Assembly: GCA_022036555.1 (NCBI GenBank)
Contig: CM039128.1
Span: 23,266,171-23,330,170, forward strand
Direction of reading: 5' to 3'
Source of the DNA: Microstegium vimineum
Taxonomy: Eukaryota; Streptophyta; Magnoliopsida; Poales; Poaceae
DNA length: 64,000 bases
The notes beneath the pieces were generated by a model. The model did no database searches. It was given only the letters and a program-made list of their open reading frames with translations, and was not told the DNA's origin. Positions 41,184 to 53,403 of this stretch are shown piece after piece (within the stretch, counting starts at the first letter, position 1; the number at the start of each line of letters is the position of its first letter). The position numbers were made by a program, and so were the translations under genes.

Positions 41184-42805
41184 GAGAATACCAGCACCAC
41201 CCCTTTGCTACAAGATGAACCATCAAAAAACAAAGTCCATGGTGCAATGGTCACCATGCTAGCAGAAGGATCACGATGTTGGGTAACAAAATCGACAATA
41301 ACCTGACCTTTTACTGCCTTTGCCAATTCGTATCTTAAATCAAATTCTGACAGAGCTAGAATCCATTTGCCAATTCTTCCATTTAAAATTGGCATTAATA
41401 ACACATGTTTTATTACATCAAACTCAGAAACTACTATGCATTCGGCATTTAACAAGTAGTGCCGAAGCTTGGCACACGAGTAATATACGCACAAGCAAAG
41501 CCTTTCTATAGCCGAATACCTTGTCTCTGGATCTAGCAGCTTTCGGCTAAGGTAATCTATTACTCTTTCTTTTCCTTCAAACTCTTGCATGAGGGCCGGC
41601 CCTATTGTTAGATTGTCGGCCGCCACGTACAACTTAAAAGGCTTGTCAAGCCGCAGAGGTACCAACACAGGTGGCGCCTTCATGTACTCTTTGATCTCAT
41701 CAAAGGCCTTTTGTTGTACGTCACCCCACACAAACTCTTGATACCTTTCGAGCTTCAACAGTGGAGAGAAAGGCAACACTCTTTCTGACAAATTAGATAT
41801 GAATCTCCTTACAAAATTAATCTTGCCAAGCAGTGATTGCAATTCTGTGAGATTAGTTGGAGGTACCACTTTGTCTATTGCTTCCATGCTTTTCTTACCG
41901 ACCTCGATCTCTCCTTTATGGACTAGAAAGCTTAAAAATTCACCAACCGAGACCTTAGAAGCACATTTGTTTGGGTTCATCCTCAAACCATGCTTCCTAG
42001 TGCACTCCAAAGTCTTCCTCAAGTCAGCCAGATGCCCTTCGTGATTTCTAGACTTGACCACCACGTCATCAATATAGATTTCTACAATCTTGCCGATCAA
42101 CTCATGAAAAATATAGTTCATGGCTCTCTGATAAGTTGCACCGGCATTCTTCGAACGAAACGTCATTACAATCCACTCAAACAAACCAATATGACCAGGG
42201 CATCTGAAAGCTATCTTTGAAATATCCTTTATTGCCATGAAGATTTGGTTATAGCCAACATTACCATCCATAAAGCTGATGACTTCATAATAAGCCGATG
42301 CATCGACAAGCAAATCGGCAACCGACATCGGATATCCATCCATTGGAGTAGCCTTATTGAGATTTGTAAAGTCAATGCAGACCCTCATCTTTCCATTTTT
42401 CTTGTACACCGGGACTATGTTTGAAACCCACTCTGCATACCTGCGTGGCCGAATAAAATTTGCTTCTAATAATCTTTCAACTTCCTTTTTTACATCGGCC
42501 AGTACCTCCTCTTTGAAAATCTTCCAGGGAGGTTGTTTGTAAGGACGATACCCGGGCTTAATCGACAATTTATGCTCAACAATAGAACGATCTAGTCCGA
42601 GCATCTCTGTATAATCCCAAGCAAAACAATCTTTGAATTCTTTTAGAAGGTCTATCAGCTTTAACCTATGCTCTGAGTCTAAATTTGCATTGATATACAT
42701 CGGCCTTGGTTTGACATTATCACCAACATTTATCTCCTCTAGCTTATCGGCCGACATGAAGCCACGTCCCAACTTCCCTTCACTGCCATCGACTGGGTTC
42801 CCCAT
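41180..42805 (-). CDS. G1 reverse transcriptase and RNase H, uninterrupted frame
   Basis: A 541-codon open frame. RT blocks in order: PYKQPPWKIFKEEV, WVSNIVPVYKKNGKMRVCID, SFMDGNVGYNQIFMAIKD, WIVMTFRSKNAGATYQRAMN and the active site IYIDDVVVKSR. RNase H follows (PFKLYVAADNLTIGPALMQE, RVIDYLSRKLLDPETRYSA). The end holds the first strand of the second RNase H (WTLFFDGSSCSKG) before a one-base frame break near 41195 passes the reading to the 41183 frame. This is the longest intact pol segment in the window and the natural in-trans counterpart to the RT-less G2. Confidence 0.9.
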   Translation of the reverse strand: MGNPVDGSEGKLGRGFMSADKLEEINVGDNVKPRPMYINANLDSEHRLKLIDLLKEFKDCFAWDYTEMLGLDRSIVEHKLSIKPGYRPYKQPPWKIFKEEVLADVKKEVERLLEANFIRPRRYAEWVSNIVPVYKKNGKMRVCIDFTNLNKATPMDGYPMSVADLLVDASAYYEVISFMDGNVGYNQIFMAIKDISKIAFRCPGHIGLFEWIVMTFRSKNAGATYQRAMNYIFHELIGKIVEIYIDDVVVKSRNHEGHLADLRKTLECTRKHGLRMNPNKCASKVSVGEFLSFLVHKGEIEVGKKSMEAIDKVVPPTNLTELQSLLGKINFVRRFISNLSERVLPFSPLLKLERYQEFVWGDVQQKAFDEIKEYMKAPPVLVPLRLDKPFKLYVAADNLTIGPALMQEFEGKERVIDYLSRKLLDPETRYSAIERLCLCVYYSCAKLRHYLLNAECIVVSEFDVIKHVLLMPILNGRIGKWILALSEFDLRYELAKAVKGQVIVDFVTQHRDPSASMVTIAPWTLFFDGSSCSKGVVLVFS

Positions 42806-43620
42806 TAAAAATTGCTCTGGGAGCCGACTGCTTGGATCGGCTGTTGGTCCTTGTTAGAGACATTCACGGGACCTTCTCCCCAGATTTTCCCAAAGAAACA
42901 ATCGAAGCCATCATATTCCCAGTAAGCCGGCTCAGCTGCAGCAACACTTACCGAATCATCAGCATGAACAACTTCAACATCGTCCCCAACCCACTGAATG
43001 AGAACCTGATGCATGGTTGAAGGTATATAACAGTTGACATGGATCCAATCTCTGCCCAAGAGCAGACTGTATGCCCCCTTGCCATCAATGACAAAGAAGG
43101 TAGTGATTAAAGTTTTTGATCCAATCATCAACTGGACATGCACAGCTCCCCGAGTATCAGAAGGATTACCAGCAAAGTCCCTGAGTACCAAGTCAGTTTT
43201 CAACAGCTCTTCATTGGTCATCCCGAGCTTCCTAAAGGTGGTATAAGGCATAATATTGATGGAGGCCCCTCCATCAACAAGCATCTTGGTTAGAGGTTTG
43301 CCGTTGATATATCCCTTCACATAAAGCGCCTTCAAATGTCGATGCTTAGCCGGTTTATCGAAGACTGCCGGTTGAGTTAGGACAAGCTGGGCCATCAGCT
43401 CCTGATACTCGCTCTCATCGAAATCTGAGTACACCTCCTTTTGGACATCCTGACTTTCGGGAGCTATGAAATTTGACGGAATGAAGAAAGCCATGCATGC
43501 ATCAGCCGAACGGTTGTGCTCAGGTTTCTTCTTAGGACTCCAAGTTTGTTTTCTGTCAGCAACTATCTGTGTTAATTCTCTGCTCCTCAAGCGTTGCACT
43601 CTTCTCTTCTAGCTCTTCCT
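42805..43620 (-). pseudogene. G1 aspartic protease
   Basis: The active site LTKMLVDGGASINIMP (DGGA form) is followed by TLITTFFVIDGKGAYSLLLG and LGRDWIHVN, the usual flap and Gly-Arg-Asp regions of plant gypsy proteases. Upstream is a variable Lys/Arg-rich part with two stops near 43608. The frame closes at 42805, overlapping the RT frame start by one base, so fusion by read-through or frameshift is implied. Confidence 0.85.
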
Positions 43621-45974
43621 CAACCCCGGTGGACACCATTGTCCTCTTTGCCACACGTATTTGTGGTTTTCTTCTTACCTAGCATCTCGTTCATGATGGA
43701 CCCACTCCTGATCGGCAAATCGCTTGCCTAACCGATTTTATGAACTGTCTACTATTTTTAAACGTCGATCGTCCTCAGGAAACTATGTTCCAAGTCTTTC
43801 ATGGATTGGACAACGGTTGACCCGGGACTACCTGTACCCTAAATATTGGCTACTACATTCATGGCAATTGTCTCTGGTAGGCAGCTTTAGGCCTTCATTC
43901 CAACAATGCTTGAAAAACGAGCATCCCCAGTGAGACTGCTCCTGCTCTTTCATGCATTCCTGCTCTTCTCGGTACATTACTTCCTCGTACCTCTGGTGTT
44001 CCTCCATGAGTTCCTGTTCTTCATAACATCCCTGTCTTTGATACTGCTCCTTCTCCCGTCGCCACTTGTTTAACAGAATACGTGTGGTAACCCTGGGCTT
44101 GGAAGCTTCCCCTCTCTCGGTTCGGTTATTCTGGAACCGAGCCTATTGCTGAAACTCTTCGTTTGTAATCTGCTGATCAGGATCAACAGTACCAGCTTTT
44201 CTTGCCATGTCTGAGGTCAAAACCTTCATTTTACTCTTGCCTTTAGGATCATCCATGGCAACCATGTTCATATAGAAAGACACCGTATTCTGTGCAAAAG
44301 GATTAGCATCAATTTTCATCTTGCCATCAAACTTTAGATGCCCCTCCTGAATGACTTTCTGAATTTTCATTCTGAACACTCGGCAATCATTAATGGCATG
44401 GGAATTGGTATTCTGGATGCCACAAAACTTTTTGTCTTTTACCCCTTTAGGGCCCAGCATGGGGTGCCCTTCCAGCAATTTGATGCGTCCTTCCTTCAGC
44501 AATAACTCGAACAGCTTGTCTGACTTGGAGACATCAAATTCATAAGTACCTTTCTGCTACCTCAACCATCGCTGATTAACTTGAGTTGGTTCATTTGCCC
44601 AGACCAGTTCGGCTGCGGCTACCTCATCTTCGTCTTCGTACTCCGTTGCTTCTTCCAGGAAACTTTGATACACTGTATTAGCCACATCACCTTTTTGGAA
44701 ACGGTTATCTCTTCTGAACCCTTGATCTTGGTTGCTCATCATTGCTAACTGTTGTGACAACTGACCAAGGTCTTCGAAGTCCATGCCGAACAACTTCTCT
44801 CTGATATTCGGCTGCACGCCTGCCACTGCCATCCTTGGCAACTGGTCATCTGGCAAATTTAAAGAATAGCAGAGGTTCTTGGTTTCTCTGAACCTGCGGA
44901 TATATTCCTAGGGTGTCTCATTAACCCTCTGTCTCAAGCTCATAAGATCGACTAGTTTCTTCTCATTGGTGTCTGTAAAGAAATACGCATGAAATTTCTG
45001 CTCTAAATCCGCCCAGCTACTAATGGAGTTTGTCGGTAGAGATGCGAACCATGTGAAAGCTGGTCCTGTCAGCGACAGAGGGAAACACCGAATCTTCCAA
45101 GCATCATCTGTAGATACTTCCCCCAGTTGCATCAAGTCTGTAGGAGCCTTAACTCTTGGAGGGAGAGCTACTCGGTTGTACGACTCTGGATAAGGGGACT
45201 TGTATGCATAGGACTGGTTCTTTGGCTTTAAGCCAAACTGATTTTTCATCATGTCTACCATCCTATCCATGATAAGATCAACATTGGAATTCGGAGCTCC
45301 ACGTGCCTGCCCTTCGAAAGGTAGCCCCGCTGGGTTTCCGTATCCCGGATTCAGGAGAGCATCAATGGCGCTGTAATCGGCAAATTCTTGATACCATTCC
45401 CCATACATGCTCTTCTGCAACCTATTGGCTATTGGGGACACCTTGAAAGCCAACTGTGGGATGCTCCCTGACGCGTCGAATGCGAGCTGGCCATGAGTCA
45501 TGGGATATTGCTGTTTCTGGTGAGGAACCATCCTAGCTTGGATCATGTTAGGCGCTCCACCATCTTCAGCGATTTTCTCCTGGCGCTTTGGCACATGGAA
45601 TAATGTTGCCCCTTGTATTGGACCATGATTCTCTTCAAAGAGTTTATCAGCGGCTGGGCAAACATGCTGACCATGATCTGACAAAAAGTGTTCAAGAAAG
45701 TTGTATGATGATTTGTCATGGTTTCGCTCATGGCTTTGTATATCACCTCACCAACTCTCCGAGCATCTTCCTCCTCCGCGTAATCAGTCTGATGTGGCAG
45801 GAGTGTCCTTGGAAGCAATTGCTTATGAAAAACTTTGTTGCTTTTGTTCTTCGAAAAAGACATCAACCACTTGCGCTGGAACTCATCGCATGCCTTCTGG
45901 ATCAAATTCCTCAGATCCTCCGGCAATTCTTCCATGGTCACGTCCAGAACCTGGCTACTGTCGATTTCAACCAT
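43621..45974 (-). pseudogene. G1 gag, fragmented
   Basis: ATG at 45974-45972, soon after the primer-binding site. N-terminal region 45974-45543, then a frame change to 45684-44908 with the capsid-like Retrotrans_gag region (PRVKAPTDLMQLGEVSTDDA, LTGPAFTWFASLPT, KKLVDLMSLRQRVNETP). Compared with G2, a 57-bp in-frame deletion removes the KFSGQDDTNTIEHISRYL part of the capsid domain. Further pieces at 44856-44557 and 44502-44143 carry a zinc-knuckle-like CGIQNTNSHAINDC (His replaced by Gln relative to CGYH in G2). Multiple stops disable it. Confidence 0.8.
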
Positions 45975-45987
45975 CTTGAGATGTGGG

Positions 45988-46005
45988 GTCCCACCGAGCG
46001 TGCCA
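45988..46005 (-). promoter_or_regulatory. G1 primer-binding site
   Basis: On the minus strand TGGCACGCTCGGTGGGAC follows the LTR end after seven bases (CACTTTT region). G2 has the same site with two changes at 55278-55295. The tRNA is not assigned. Confidence 0.6.
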
Positions 46006-46012
46006 AAAAGTG

Positions 46013-46854
46013 TGTTGACACAAAAAGTGACGCACTGTGTCTCACACACAGCAAGTCGGAGAGTGTGGCTTCAATCGGGTGCCCAGGTGTTTCGAGAACC
46101 GAAAACGTGCCAGTCAGTTTGACCTGAAACTAACAAGATATAAACTGGAATGTGTCGGATGAGACCAAACAGTTCCATATGTGCGGCCCTAAAGCCACTT
46201 ACGATGACATACATCTATAAAAGCTATCTGCCAATAGGTTATATAGATCATTCGGCTAAAACAAAAAGCACGTGGAACTTTGATTGCCGAATATGCATTC
46301 ATGGGAAAAGTACGTGTAGGTGAATCAATTATATAAAAGTTGAAGCATAACCAAGCTCGGCAATCCGACTGAGTTGGGATCCATGATGAAGGAAACATGT
46401 AAGAAAACACGATCAAACCAATCTAAGCTTGCACCTGTCGCACAATACCTAGCTTTATCAAAACTTGAACGTGAAATAACGTGCATGAACCCGCAACATG
46501 TAACAACCTAGATTGAACTAATTCGGCTATCATGAAACGTAAGATCTAACAATAGAAACAACATGAAAGTGATAAGCCGCCAAAGCATGAATAGATCTGT
46601 GATAAAGAGAAGAGCTGAACCTTATCAATCTAAATTGGGCAGAAGAGTGTTTGCAAATATGTAAAATATCTGAGGCATGCAACACATGATAACTTGATGA
46701 ATCTAATAGATTTTGCCAGATCTAGTAGAGCCTATAACTATCTTGCTTTTGGTAAGCATAACAAGTAAACATCTGCCGCACGACATCTACTTATAAACAA
46801 AACACAAGCGAAAACCACTTGATTGTTAAACAAAGAACCGTCACACGATCATTG
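46013..46854 (-). repeat. G1 5' LTR (right copy), inner part
   Basis: Homologous to 33245 onward, with a small internal deletion after ACTAACAAG. It ends in the G2 target duplication CATTG at 46850-46854 and continues at 56713. Confidence 0.88.
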
Positions 46855-48259
46855 TGTTGAGACAAAATGTGACGTACTGCATCTCACACACAGCAAGCCA
46901 GAAAGCGTGACTTCAATCGGCTGCCCGGGTGCTTCGAGAACCGAGAACGTGCCAGTCAGTTTGACCTGAAACTAACAAGGGATGAAAGTCATTAGATATA
47001 AACTGGAACGTGCCGGGTGATACCAGACAGTTCCATATGTACGACCCTGAAGCCACTTACAACGACATATAGCTATGAAAGCTATCTGCCAACAGGTTTT
47101 ATGGAACGTTCGGCTAAAATGAACATGTAACACACAAATCACTGATTGCCGAACGCGTATGCATGAAAAAAGGATGTACGAACGACTTGTAATTGATTAT
47201 AAGTTAAAGCATAACCAATCTCAGCAATCAAACGAATTGGGGTCCATGATGAAGGAAACACGTAAGCAAACATGATTAAACTAATCTAAAACCTGCATCT
47301 GCCGCACGACTCCCAGCTTCATCAAAGCTTAAACATGGATAGCATGCATGAACCCGCAACACGTGACAATCTAGATTCAAACTAATTCGGCTATTTTTAA
47401 ATATAAGATCTACTCATGGAAACAACATGGGAGCAATTCATGATAACGTAGATAGATCTATATAAACTAACAAGAGCCGAACCGTATCAATCTAGATTGG
47501 GAAAACGAGTGTTTGCAAATATGTAAAGATTATATAAAACATGCAACACGATAACTTAATGAACCCAATAGATCTTGCCAAATCTACAGGAGCCGATAAC
47601 TATCTTGCTTTTGCTAAGCATACAAGCAAATATCCGCCGCACGACATCTACTTATAAGCGAAACACAAGCGAAGACCTCTTGATTATTGAACAAAGATCC
47701 GCCACACGATCATTGATAATAAACAAGACTACTTGCATCAATATCTAAATCCACCGCATGATACTAGACATGATAACAAGGTTGCCAAGACTTACGGAGG
47801 TCGACGAATCGATGATTCCTCTCGAAGAACTCGACGACACGACAAAGGACTCGAAATTGGCACGGGGCCGGTTGTATTGGTTTCGTTGTGAACACCTTTT
47901 ACAATGGCCAAGGGTTTATATTTATACCCTGGTCATGACATGAATCCTGAAAGGATACAATTACAAGATATTTAAAGAAAAGAACATGACACTTTTAACC
48001 CTTATTTTTCCTTCTAGAATCTTTGTTTCCTTAATCGTTGCAATGTCGGTTGCCTGATTCGGCTTTTACTCGCCGCTTTTGTCGCTTTCCTTAACGGAAG
48101 ATCATCAGTCCTAGAATAGCCGACCGCACAATCACTTTGCTGAATCCTTATAAATTAGCCGACTGCACGTGCCAAATATCCCAAATGCTTACCTCTGAAT
48201 TTTACTGCACACTGGCCCACCTATCATCTTCCTAGGCGTGCCAAAATCCAGTGTTAACA
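46855..48259 (-). repeat. G2 3' LTR (left copy)
   Basis: 1405 bp, TGTTGAGAC to AGTGTTAACA; minus-strand TATAAATA at 47919-47926. The polypurine tract complement CATGCCCCCTCAATTTTGGG follows at 48260. Confidence 0.92.
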
Positions 48260-48565
48260 CATGCCCCCTCAATTTTGGGATAAAAGTCATTTTATCCTGA
48301 AATTGACTATAAGCTTCCCCTTTCCTTCCAGGTCAACACCGCTCAGTATTGCAGTTGCTGCCCAGGATGAAATTCTAGAGGTAACTTTTATTCACCTTCA
48401 TGCATTCGGCAATTCTTGGGTGATCCTTCTATTTCCTTCATAATTAGAGCACAGCCGATTGCTTCTATCCTTTGACTCAGAAAAAATAACCGAGCCTAGT
48501 CCAGTCCAACAACGGCCCATCCGAACGGGAAAACCCTAACCTGTCGCTTGATATTCCATTCGGTT
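48260..48565 (+). other. G2 scar of the lost PMD gene
   Basis: The start (ATGAAATTCTAGAGGTAAC, near 48366) matches the first exon/intron boundary of G1 gene A, and the end from about 48450 (AGCCGATTGCTTCTATC) matches G1 sequence after gene A's stop. Everything between is absent, so only the first donor and the promoter region of gene B remain. The gene A start codon is also gone. Confidence 0.75.
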
Positions 48566-48573
48566 TATAAAAA
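48566..48573 (+). promoter_or_regulatory. TATA box of G2 antisense gene B
   Basis: TATAAAAA, 73 bp upstream of ATG 48639, in the same relative place as TATAAATA in G1. Confidence 0.55.
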
Positions 48574-48638
48574 CAACCGTCCTGTTTCCGCCCCCACCAA
48601 CAGTTCCAATCTAGCAGTTTCGCCTTCCTTCTTCATCA

Positions 48639-49452
48639 ATGGCAGGTTGCAGCAAGCGTCCAACAGAAGAGCCAGAGGTGACCTCTCGCCTCATCTCCCC
48701 GAGAGGATCTCGATCTTCCGTCGGGAGTGGAAAAAGCTCTGAATATGGAGCAACTTCCCGACGAGTCCTCCGCAAAAGGTAATAAAGTAACTACGGATCT
48801 CTTTTTTTACCTTCATTACCTAACCTTTCCTTTTTCGTAGGACTGACAGTGATTGCACTCCCCAATCTTTGATTGGGAGCGACCGCCCCATGGCCCTAGA
48901 TTTGGCTAGGGCCCAAGAACTGATTGGTTGCCATAAGCAATCCAACCTCAGGCTTCAAGCCGAAGTCTTAGACACCCGACTTGACCGAGAGGAACTTGCC
49001 GGAGTTTCTAAAGAGCGGGATGACGTCAGAAACCAACTTGCTGGTTAGAACAACTCATCTCCTTTTCCTCTCCTTCTGCAAAAATAATCCTGATATTCTG
49101 ATGTGAATCTTCCTCTTGTGCAGATCTGTCAGCAATGCTTGAAGCTCTCGAAGCCGCCATCGCCCGTCTCACCGTCACTGCCCATGCCGACGGCGAGACG
49201 TCTCTCGAGCAAGTGGAGCACATCAACTGACGCATCCCAAAGATCTCTCATTCGGCGATTGCATATGGCGCAACGCTTGCTTTTAGCGCTGTGAAGCTTC
49301 GCTACGGCATAGACCCTAGCAAGTTTGATGTCTTCGCCCACAACCTCGAAGAGAGGATGGAGAACTCTACACATTTCATGGATCAAGCTGGGAAAGATGT
49401 CGCAGATGTAGTAGACTACACCATCCCAATCGAGAGGGTGTTCAATGAGTAG
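48639..49452 (+). CDS. G2 antisense gene B: spliced coiled-coil protein, one stop
   Basis: Three exons splice in frame: 48639-48778 (phase 2; GGTAAT donor), 48841-49043 (TTTCGTAG acceptor, GGTTAG donor; phase 1) and 49124-49452 (TTGTGCAG acceptor, stop TAG 49450). Exon 1 is basic, Ser/Arg-rich. Exon 2 is a coiled coil (LDLARAQELIGCHKQSNLRL, LDREELAGVSKERDDVRNQL). Exon 3 continues helical and ends acidic. A single TGA at 49228-49230 is the only interruption; a CGA-to-TGA change would explain it. The same exon layout in G1 (38409-39279) supports a genuine gene. Function unknown. It is the only antisense gene retained when RT and PMD were lost. Confidence 0.7.
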
Positions 49453-49735
49453 TTTGTATTAGGGACCTTTTGTAAAAACCCACTCATCCTGTGAAATATA
49501 ATCTGCGGTTTCCACTTGCCTTCCCTGTTATGATCTTTCTTGAGAATGATGAATCTGATGACCGTCGTCTGAATTCGCATGAGAACGCGCTGATCGTGTT
49601 CAAAGACTTTCCATTCTAAAGGCGATACGTATCATATCGGCTATTTTCCAAAATCTCTAATAACATTTTTGTTTTTTTCGGCTAAAGGTGATATACTAAT
49701 ATCGGCTATCCGGACATAAGTTCTTTTGAATCCGT

Positions 49736-50893
49736 TTATGCACCAACCTCCACACTGGGATGAAACTTCTCAAGAAATCTTCCATTAATAGCTCTAGCGA
49801 ATTCTTCTCCCAGTAGATTTTTCAAGATATACGCATTACCAGGTGCACACCTTACCACTCGAAAAGGTCCTTTCCAATTTGGAGACCACTTGCCAAACGC
49901 TCTGTCCTTTGTCCCGATAGGCAATACGGTTTTCCAAACCAAATCTCCCCCTGTAAATCGTTTCTCTTTAACCTTCTTGTTATAATACCTGGCAACACGC
50001 ACCTTACTTTTCTCAATATTTTCCAATGCTTTGAGACGAACCAAATGCAAATCTTCTAATTCGTCCATCATCAGATCCTTGTAATTTTCTTTCCTTAAAT
50101 CATTCTGCAACGTAACCCGTCTGGATCCCAATTGCAATTCCCATGGTAACACAACATGATGTCCATAAACCAACTCATAGGGAGATGCTTGAGTAGATCC
50201 ATGACAAGCCATTTGGTAAGCCCATAAAGCCTCATTTAGAACCGAATGCCACCTTTTCGGTTTTTCATCAATCTTCTTCTGAATAATTTTGATCATGATC
50301 TTGTTCGACGCTTCAGCCTGGCCATTGGCTTGTTCATAATAAGGAGAAGAATTGTATAACTTGATCCCCATCTCCTCGGCGAAATCACAGAATTCGAATG
50401 AAGTAAACTGAGTTCCTTGGTCCGTTGTTATGGTCTGAGGGATCCTGAATCTGTGAATTATATGCTCTTTAACAAAATCAACCATGTTTTCTGATGTTAC
50501 CTTCTTTAGGGGAATAGCTTCAACCCACTTCGTGAAATAATCTGTGGCCAACAGCACAAACTTATGTCCTTTGCTAGAAGGAGGATGAATTTGACCGATC
50601 AAATCTATGCCCCCTCCTCAGAACGGCCAAGGTTTAACAATTGGATTTAAGGCCGACGCTGGAGCTCTCTGAATATTACCAAATCTCTGACAATCTTGAC
50701 ATCCCTTGTAATATTCAAAACAATCCTCAAGCATGGTTGGCCAAAAATAACCAGTCCTCCTAATTATCCACCTCATCCGGTAAGTCGACTCATGTGCTCC
50801 ACATACTCCTTCATGCACTTCATACATTAGCTTTCTGGACTCCTCCTGATTCAAACACTTGAGGAGTACCCCATCTATGGACTTGTAGTACAA
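49736..50893 (-). pseudogene. G2 integrase
   Basis: The zinc domain lies in 50893-50618 (HEGVCGAHESTYRMRW ... GCQDCQ), a short frame break follows near 50610, and an open frame 50602-49736 carries the core: Asp (LIGQIHPPSSKGHKF just after the lost WGID), TTDQGTQFTSFEF with the second Asp, and NGQAEASNKIM with Glu. The C-terminal part with GPFRVVRCAPGNAYILK is uninterrupted, unlike in G1. The gap at 50603-50617 removes the normal start of the core, including the first catalytic Asp context. Confidence 0.85.
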
Positions 50894-50949
50894 CTAGTTA
50901 TCCAAGAGCACGAACTTGAGAGCCTTACACCGAAGCTTTCGGGAAACTC

Positions 50950-51918
50950 TTTGTGATGGGTTTTTTTAAATAATCGGCAAATTCGTTTCTCCAATCATTG
51001 ATCACCCGACTGTCCTCCAGAGCGTTGATTTTTTGACTCTCTCGGTATCCCGAAGCCATTTGAGCCAACCTGTTTGCCTCTTCGTTATGCTACCTAGGGA
51101 TATGATGCAAGGTGGCCACCAGGAAATTTCTCAGAAGCTCCCGGCACTCTTCATAATAGCCCCTTAGCATATCGCTCTTGCATTCATATTGGCCGATCAA
51201 TTGGTTAATTACCAGCTTGGAATCCCCGAAAATATCGACAGCAGCAGCCTTCATCTCTACAAGCAGTCGAAGACCTCTGAGCAACGCCTCATACTCTGCT
51301 TGATTGTTAGTTACTAGGGATTCAATGGGGATAGAATACTCAAACGTCAATCCTCTAGGAGAAATCAAAAGAATACCGGCACCACCACCTTTGCTACAAG
51401 ATGAACCATCAAAAAAACAAAGTCCATGGTGTAATTGTTACCGTTTTAGCAGAGGGCTCGCGGCGTCGGGTAACGAAATCAGCAATAACCTGACCCTTTA
51501 CTGCTTTTGCCGATTCGTACCTTAAACCAAATTCTGACAAAGCCAATATCCATTTGTCAATTCTTCCATTTAAAATTGGCATCAATAACATGTGTTTTAT
51601 TACATCGAACTCAGAAACTACCACACATTCGGCATTTAACAGATAACGCCGAAGCTTAGCACACGAATAAAATACACATAAGCAAAACTTTTCTATAGCC
51701 GAATACCTCGTCTCTGGATTTAGTAGTTTTCGGCTAAGGTAGGATATTACTCTATCTTTCCCTTTGAACTCTTGTATGAAGGCCGACCCTATTGTTAGGT
51801 TGTCGGCCGCCACGTACAACTTGAATGGCTCGTCAAATTGCGGAGGTACCAATACGGGTGGTGCCTTCATGTACTCGTTGATCTCATCGAAAGCCCATGG
51901 TTGTACGTCACCCCACAC
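50950..51918 (-). pseudogene. G2 RNase H and archaeal-type RNase H
   Basis: RNase H is in the 51918-51409 frame: WGDVQPWAFDEINEYMKAPP, PFKLYVAADNLTIGSAFIQE and RVISYLSRKLLNPETRYSAI, ending with WTLFF of the second RNase H. The archaeal-type domain continues in 51368-51090 (NNQAEYEALLRGLRLL, IFGDSKLVINQLIGQYECKS). A poly-T run near 51411-51417 (minus-strand T from the AAAAAA at this point) marks the frame break, at the same place as in G1. Confidence 0.82.
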
Positions 51919-52093
51919 GAACTCTTGGTCCTTTTAGTAGGTCGAATAACTTCAACCTATATTCCCAATCCAAATTTGCACTGATAAATATCGGCCTTGG
52001 TCCATCACCAACATTTATCTCTCCTAGCTTATCGGCCGACATGAAGTCGCGTCTCAGCTTCCCTTCGTCATAATCGATCATGTTCCCCATCAA
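51908..52093 (-). pseudogene. G2 reverse transcriptase remnant (core deleted)
   Basis: Only the pre-RT segment remains (FMSADKLGEINVGDGPRPIF, then KLFDLL). It then jumps straight to the tether just before RNase H (WGDVQPWAF). The homologous G1 stretch from about 41743 to 42638, holding every RT motif including YIDD, is absent. The junction near 51928 has a few bases of CTT-type microhomology, as in end-joining or template-switch deletions. Confidence 0.85.
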
Positions 52094-53250
52094 AAATTAC
52101 TCTCAGAGCCGATTGCTTGGATCGGCTGTTGGCCCTTGCTAGAGACATTCACAACGACTTCTCTCCAAATTTTCCGAGAGAAACAATCAAAGTCGTCATA
52201 CTCCCAATAAGCAGGTTCTGTAGTGGTAACACTTACCGAATCATCGGCCTGAACAATCTCAACATCATCTCCAACCCACTGAATGAGAGCTTGATGCATG
52301 GTCAAAGGTATGCAACAATTAGCATGGATCCAATCCCTTCCTAACAACAGACTATATGCCCCCTTGCCATCTATGACGAAGAAGGTAGTGATCAGAGTCT
52401 TTGATCCGATCATCCGTTCGACGTGCACTACCCCCTGAGTGTCAGAAGGGTTACCAGCAAAGTCCCTGAGCACCAAGTCTGTTTTCAACAATTCTTCATT
52501 GCTTATTCCGAGCTTCCTGAAGGTGGTGTATGGCATGATATTGATGGCAGCTCCTCCATCAACCAACATCTTGGTCAGGGGCTTGCCATTGATGTATCCC
52601 CTCACGTAAAGCGCCTTCAAGTGTCGATGTCTTGCTGGTTTGTCGAACACTGCTTGTTGAGTCAGGATAAGCTGGGCCATTAGATCCTGGTACTCGTTCT
52701 CATCGGCATCCGAAGATTCATCTTCTCGGATATCTTGGTCCTCAGGAGCTATAAAGTCTGATGGAATGAAGAAGGCCATGTACGTATCAGCCGAACGGTT
52801 GTGTCCATGGGGTCTCCCCTTAGGGCGCCATGTCGGCTTCTGTTCGACAGTTACTTGTGCTAGTTCTCTGTTCCTCAAACGTTGGACTCTCCTTTTCTGG
52901 CTTTTCTTCAGCCCTGGTGGACACCACTGCCCGTTCTGCCATGCATACTTGTGGTGTTCTCGCTCAACAGAACGAACCCACTCTTGATCAGCAAACCTCT
53001 TACTTTGCCGATCCTCTGAGTCGTTTATTTTTAAACGTCGATCGTCCCCAGGATCACGTGCTCCAAGTCTTTCATGGACCAGACGGCGGTTGACCTGAGA
53101 TTGCCTATACCCCGAATACTGATCGCTGCATTCGGGGCAATTATCTCTCGTAGGTAGCTTCAGGCCTTCATTCCAGCAATGTTTGAAAAATGAGCACCCC
53201 CAATGAGATTGCTCCTGCTCTTTCAAGCGCTCTTTCTTCCTTTGATACAC
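52090..53250 (-). CDS. G2 protease with upstream zinc-binding segment
   Basis: A 386-codon open frame. Near the N-terminus is a Cys/His cluster (FFKHCWNEGLKLPTRDNCPE followed by C), then a basic linker (QKRRVQRLRNRELAQ) and the aspartic protease: LTKMLVDGGAAINIMP, TLITTFFVIDGKGAYSLLLG and LGRDWIHAN. This region is open and complete, better preserved than in G1. It would process the polyprotein if expressed with Gag, but Gag upstream is broken. Confidence 0.85.
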   Translation of the reverse strand: MYQRKKERLKEQEQSHWGCSFFKHCWNEGLKLPTRDNCPECSDQYSGYRQSQVNRRLVHERLGARDPGDDRRLKINDSEDRQSKRFADQEWVRSVEREHHKYAWQNGQWCPPGLKKSQKRRVQRLRNRELAQVTVEQKPTWRPKGRPHGHNRSADTYMAFFIPSDFIAPEDQDIREDESSDADENEYQDLMAQLILTQQAVFDKPARHRHLKALYVRGYINGKPLTKMLVDGGAAINIMPYTTFRKLGISNEELLKTDLVLRDFAGNPSDTQGVVHVERMIGSKTLITTFFVIDGKGAYSLLLGRDWIHANCCIPLTMHQALIQWVGDDVEIVQADDSVSVTTTEPAYWEYDDFDCFSRKIWREVVVNVSSKGQQPIQAIGSESNF

Positions 53251-53403
53251 TTCTTCTTCATGCCTCTGACACTCCTCTATGTATCTCTACTCTTCATAAT
53301 GCATCTGCCTCTGATGCTGCTCTTGCTCCCGTTGCCACTTATTCAACAGGATTTGTGTTGTGACCCTGGGTCTGGAAGCTTCTCCTCTCTCGGTTCGGCT
53401 ATT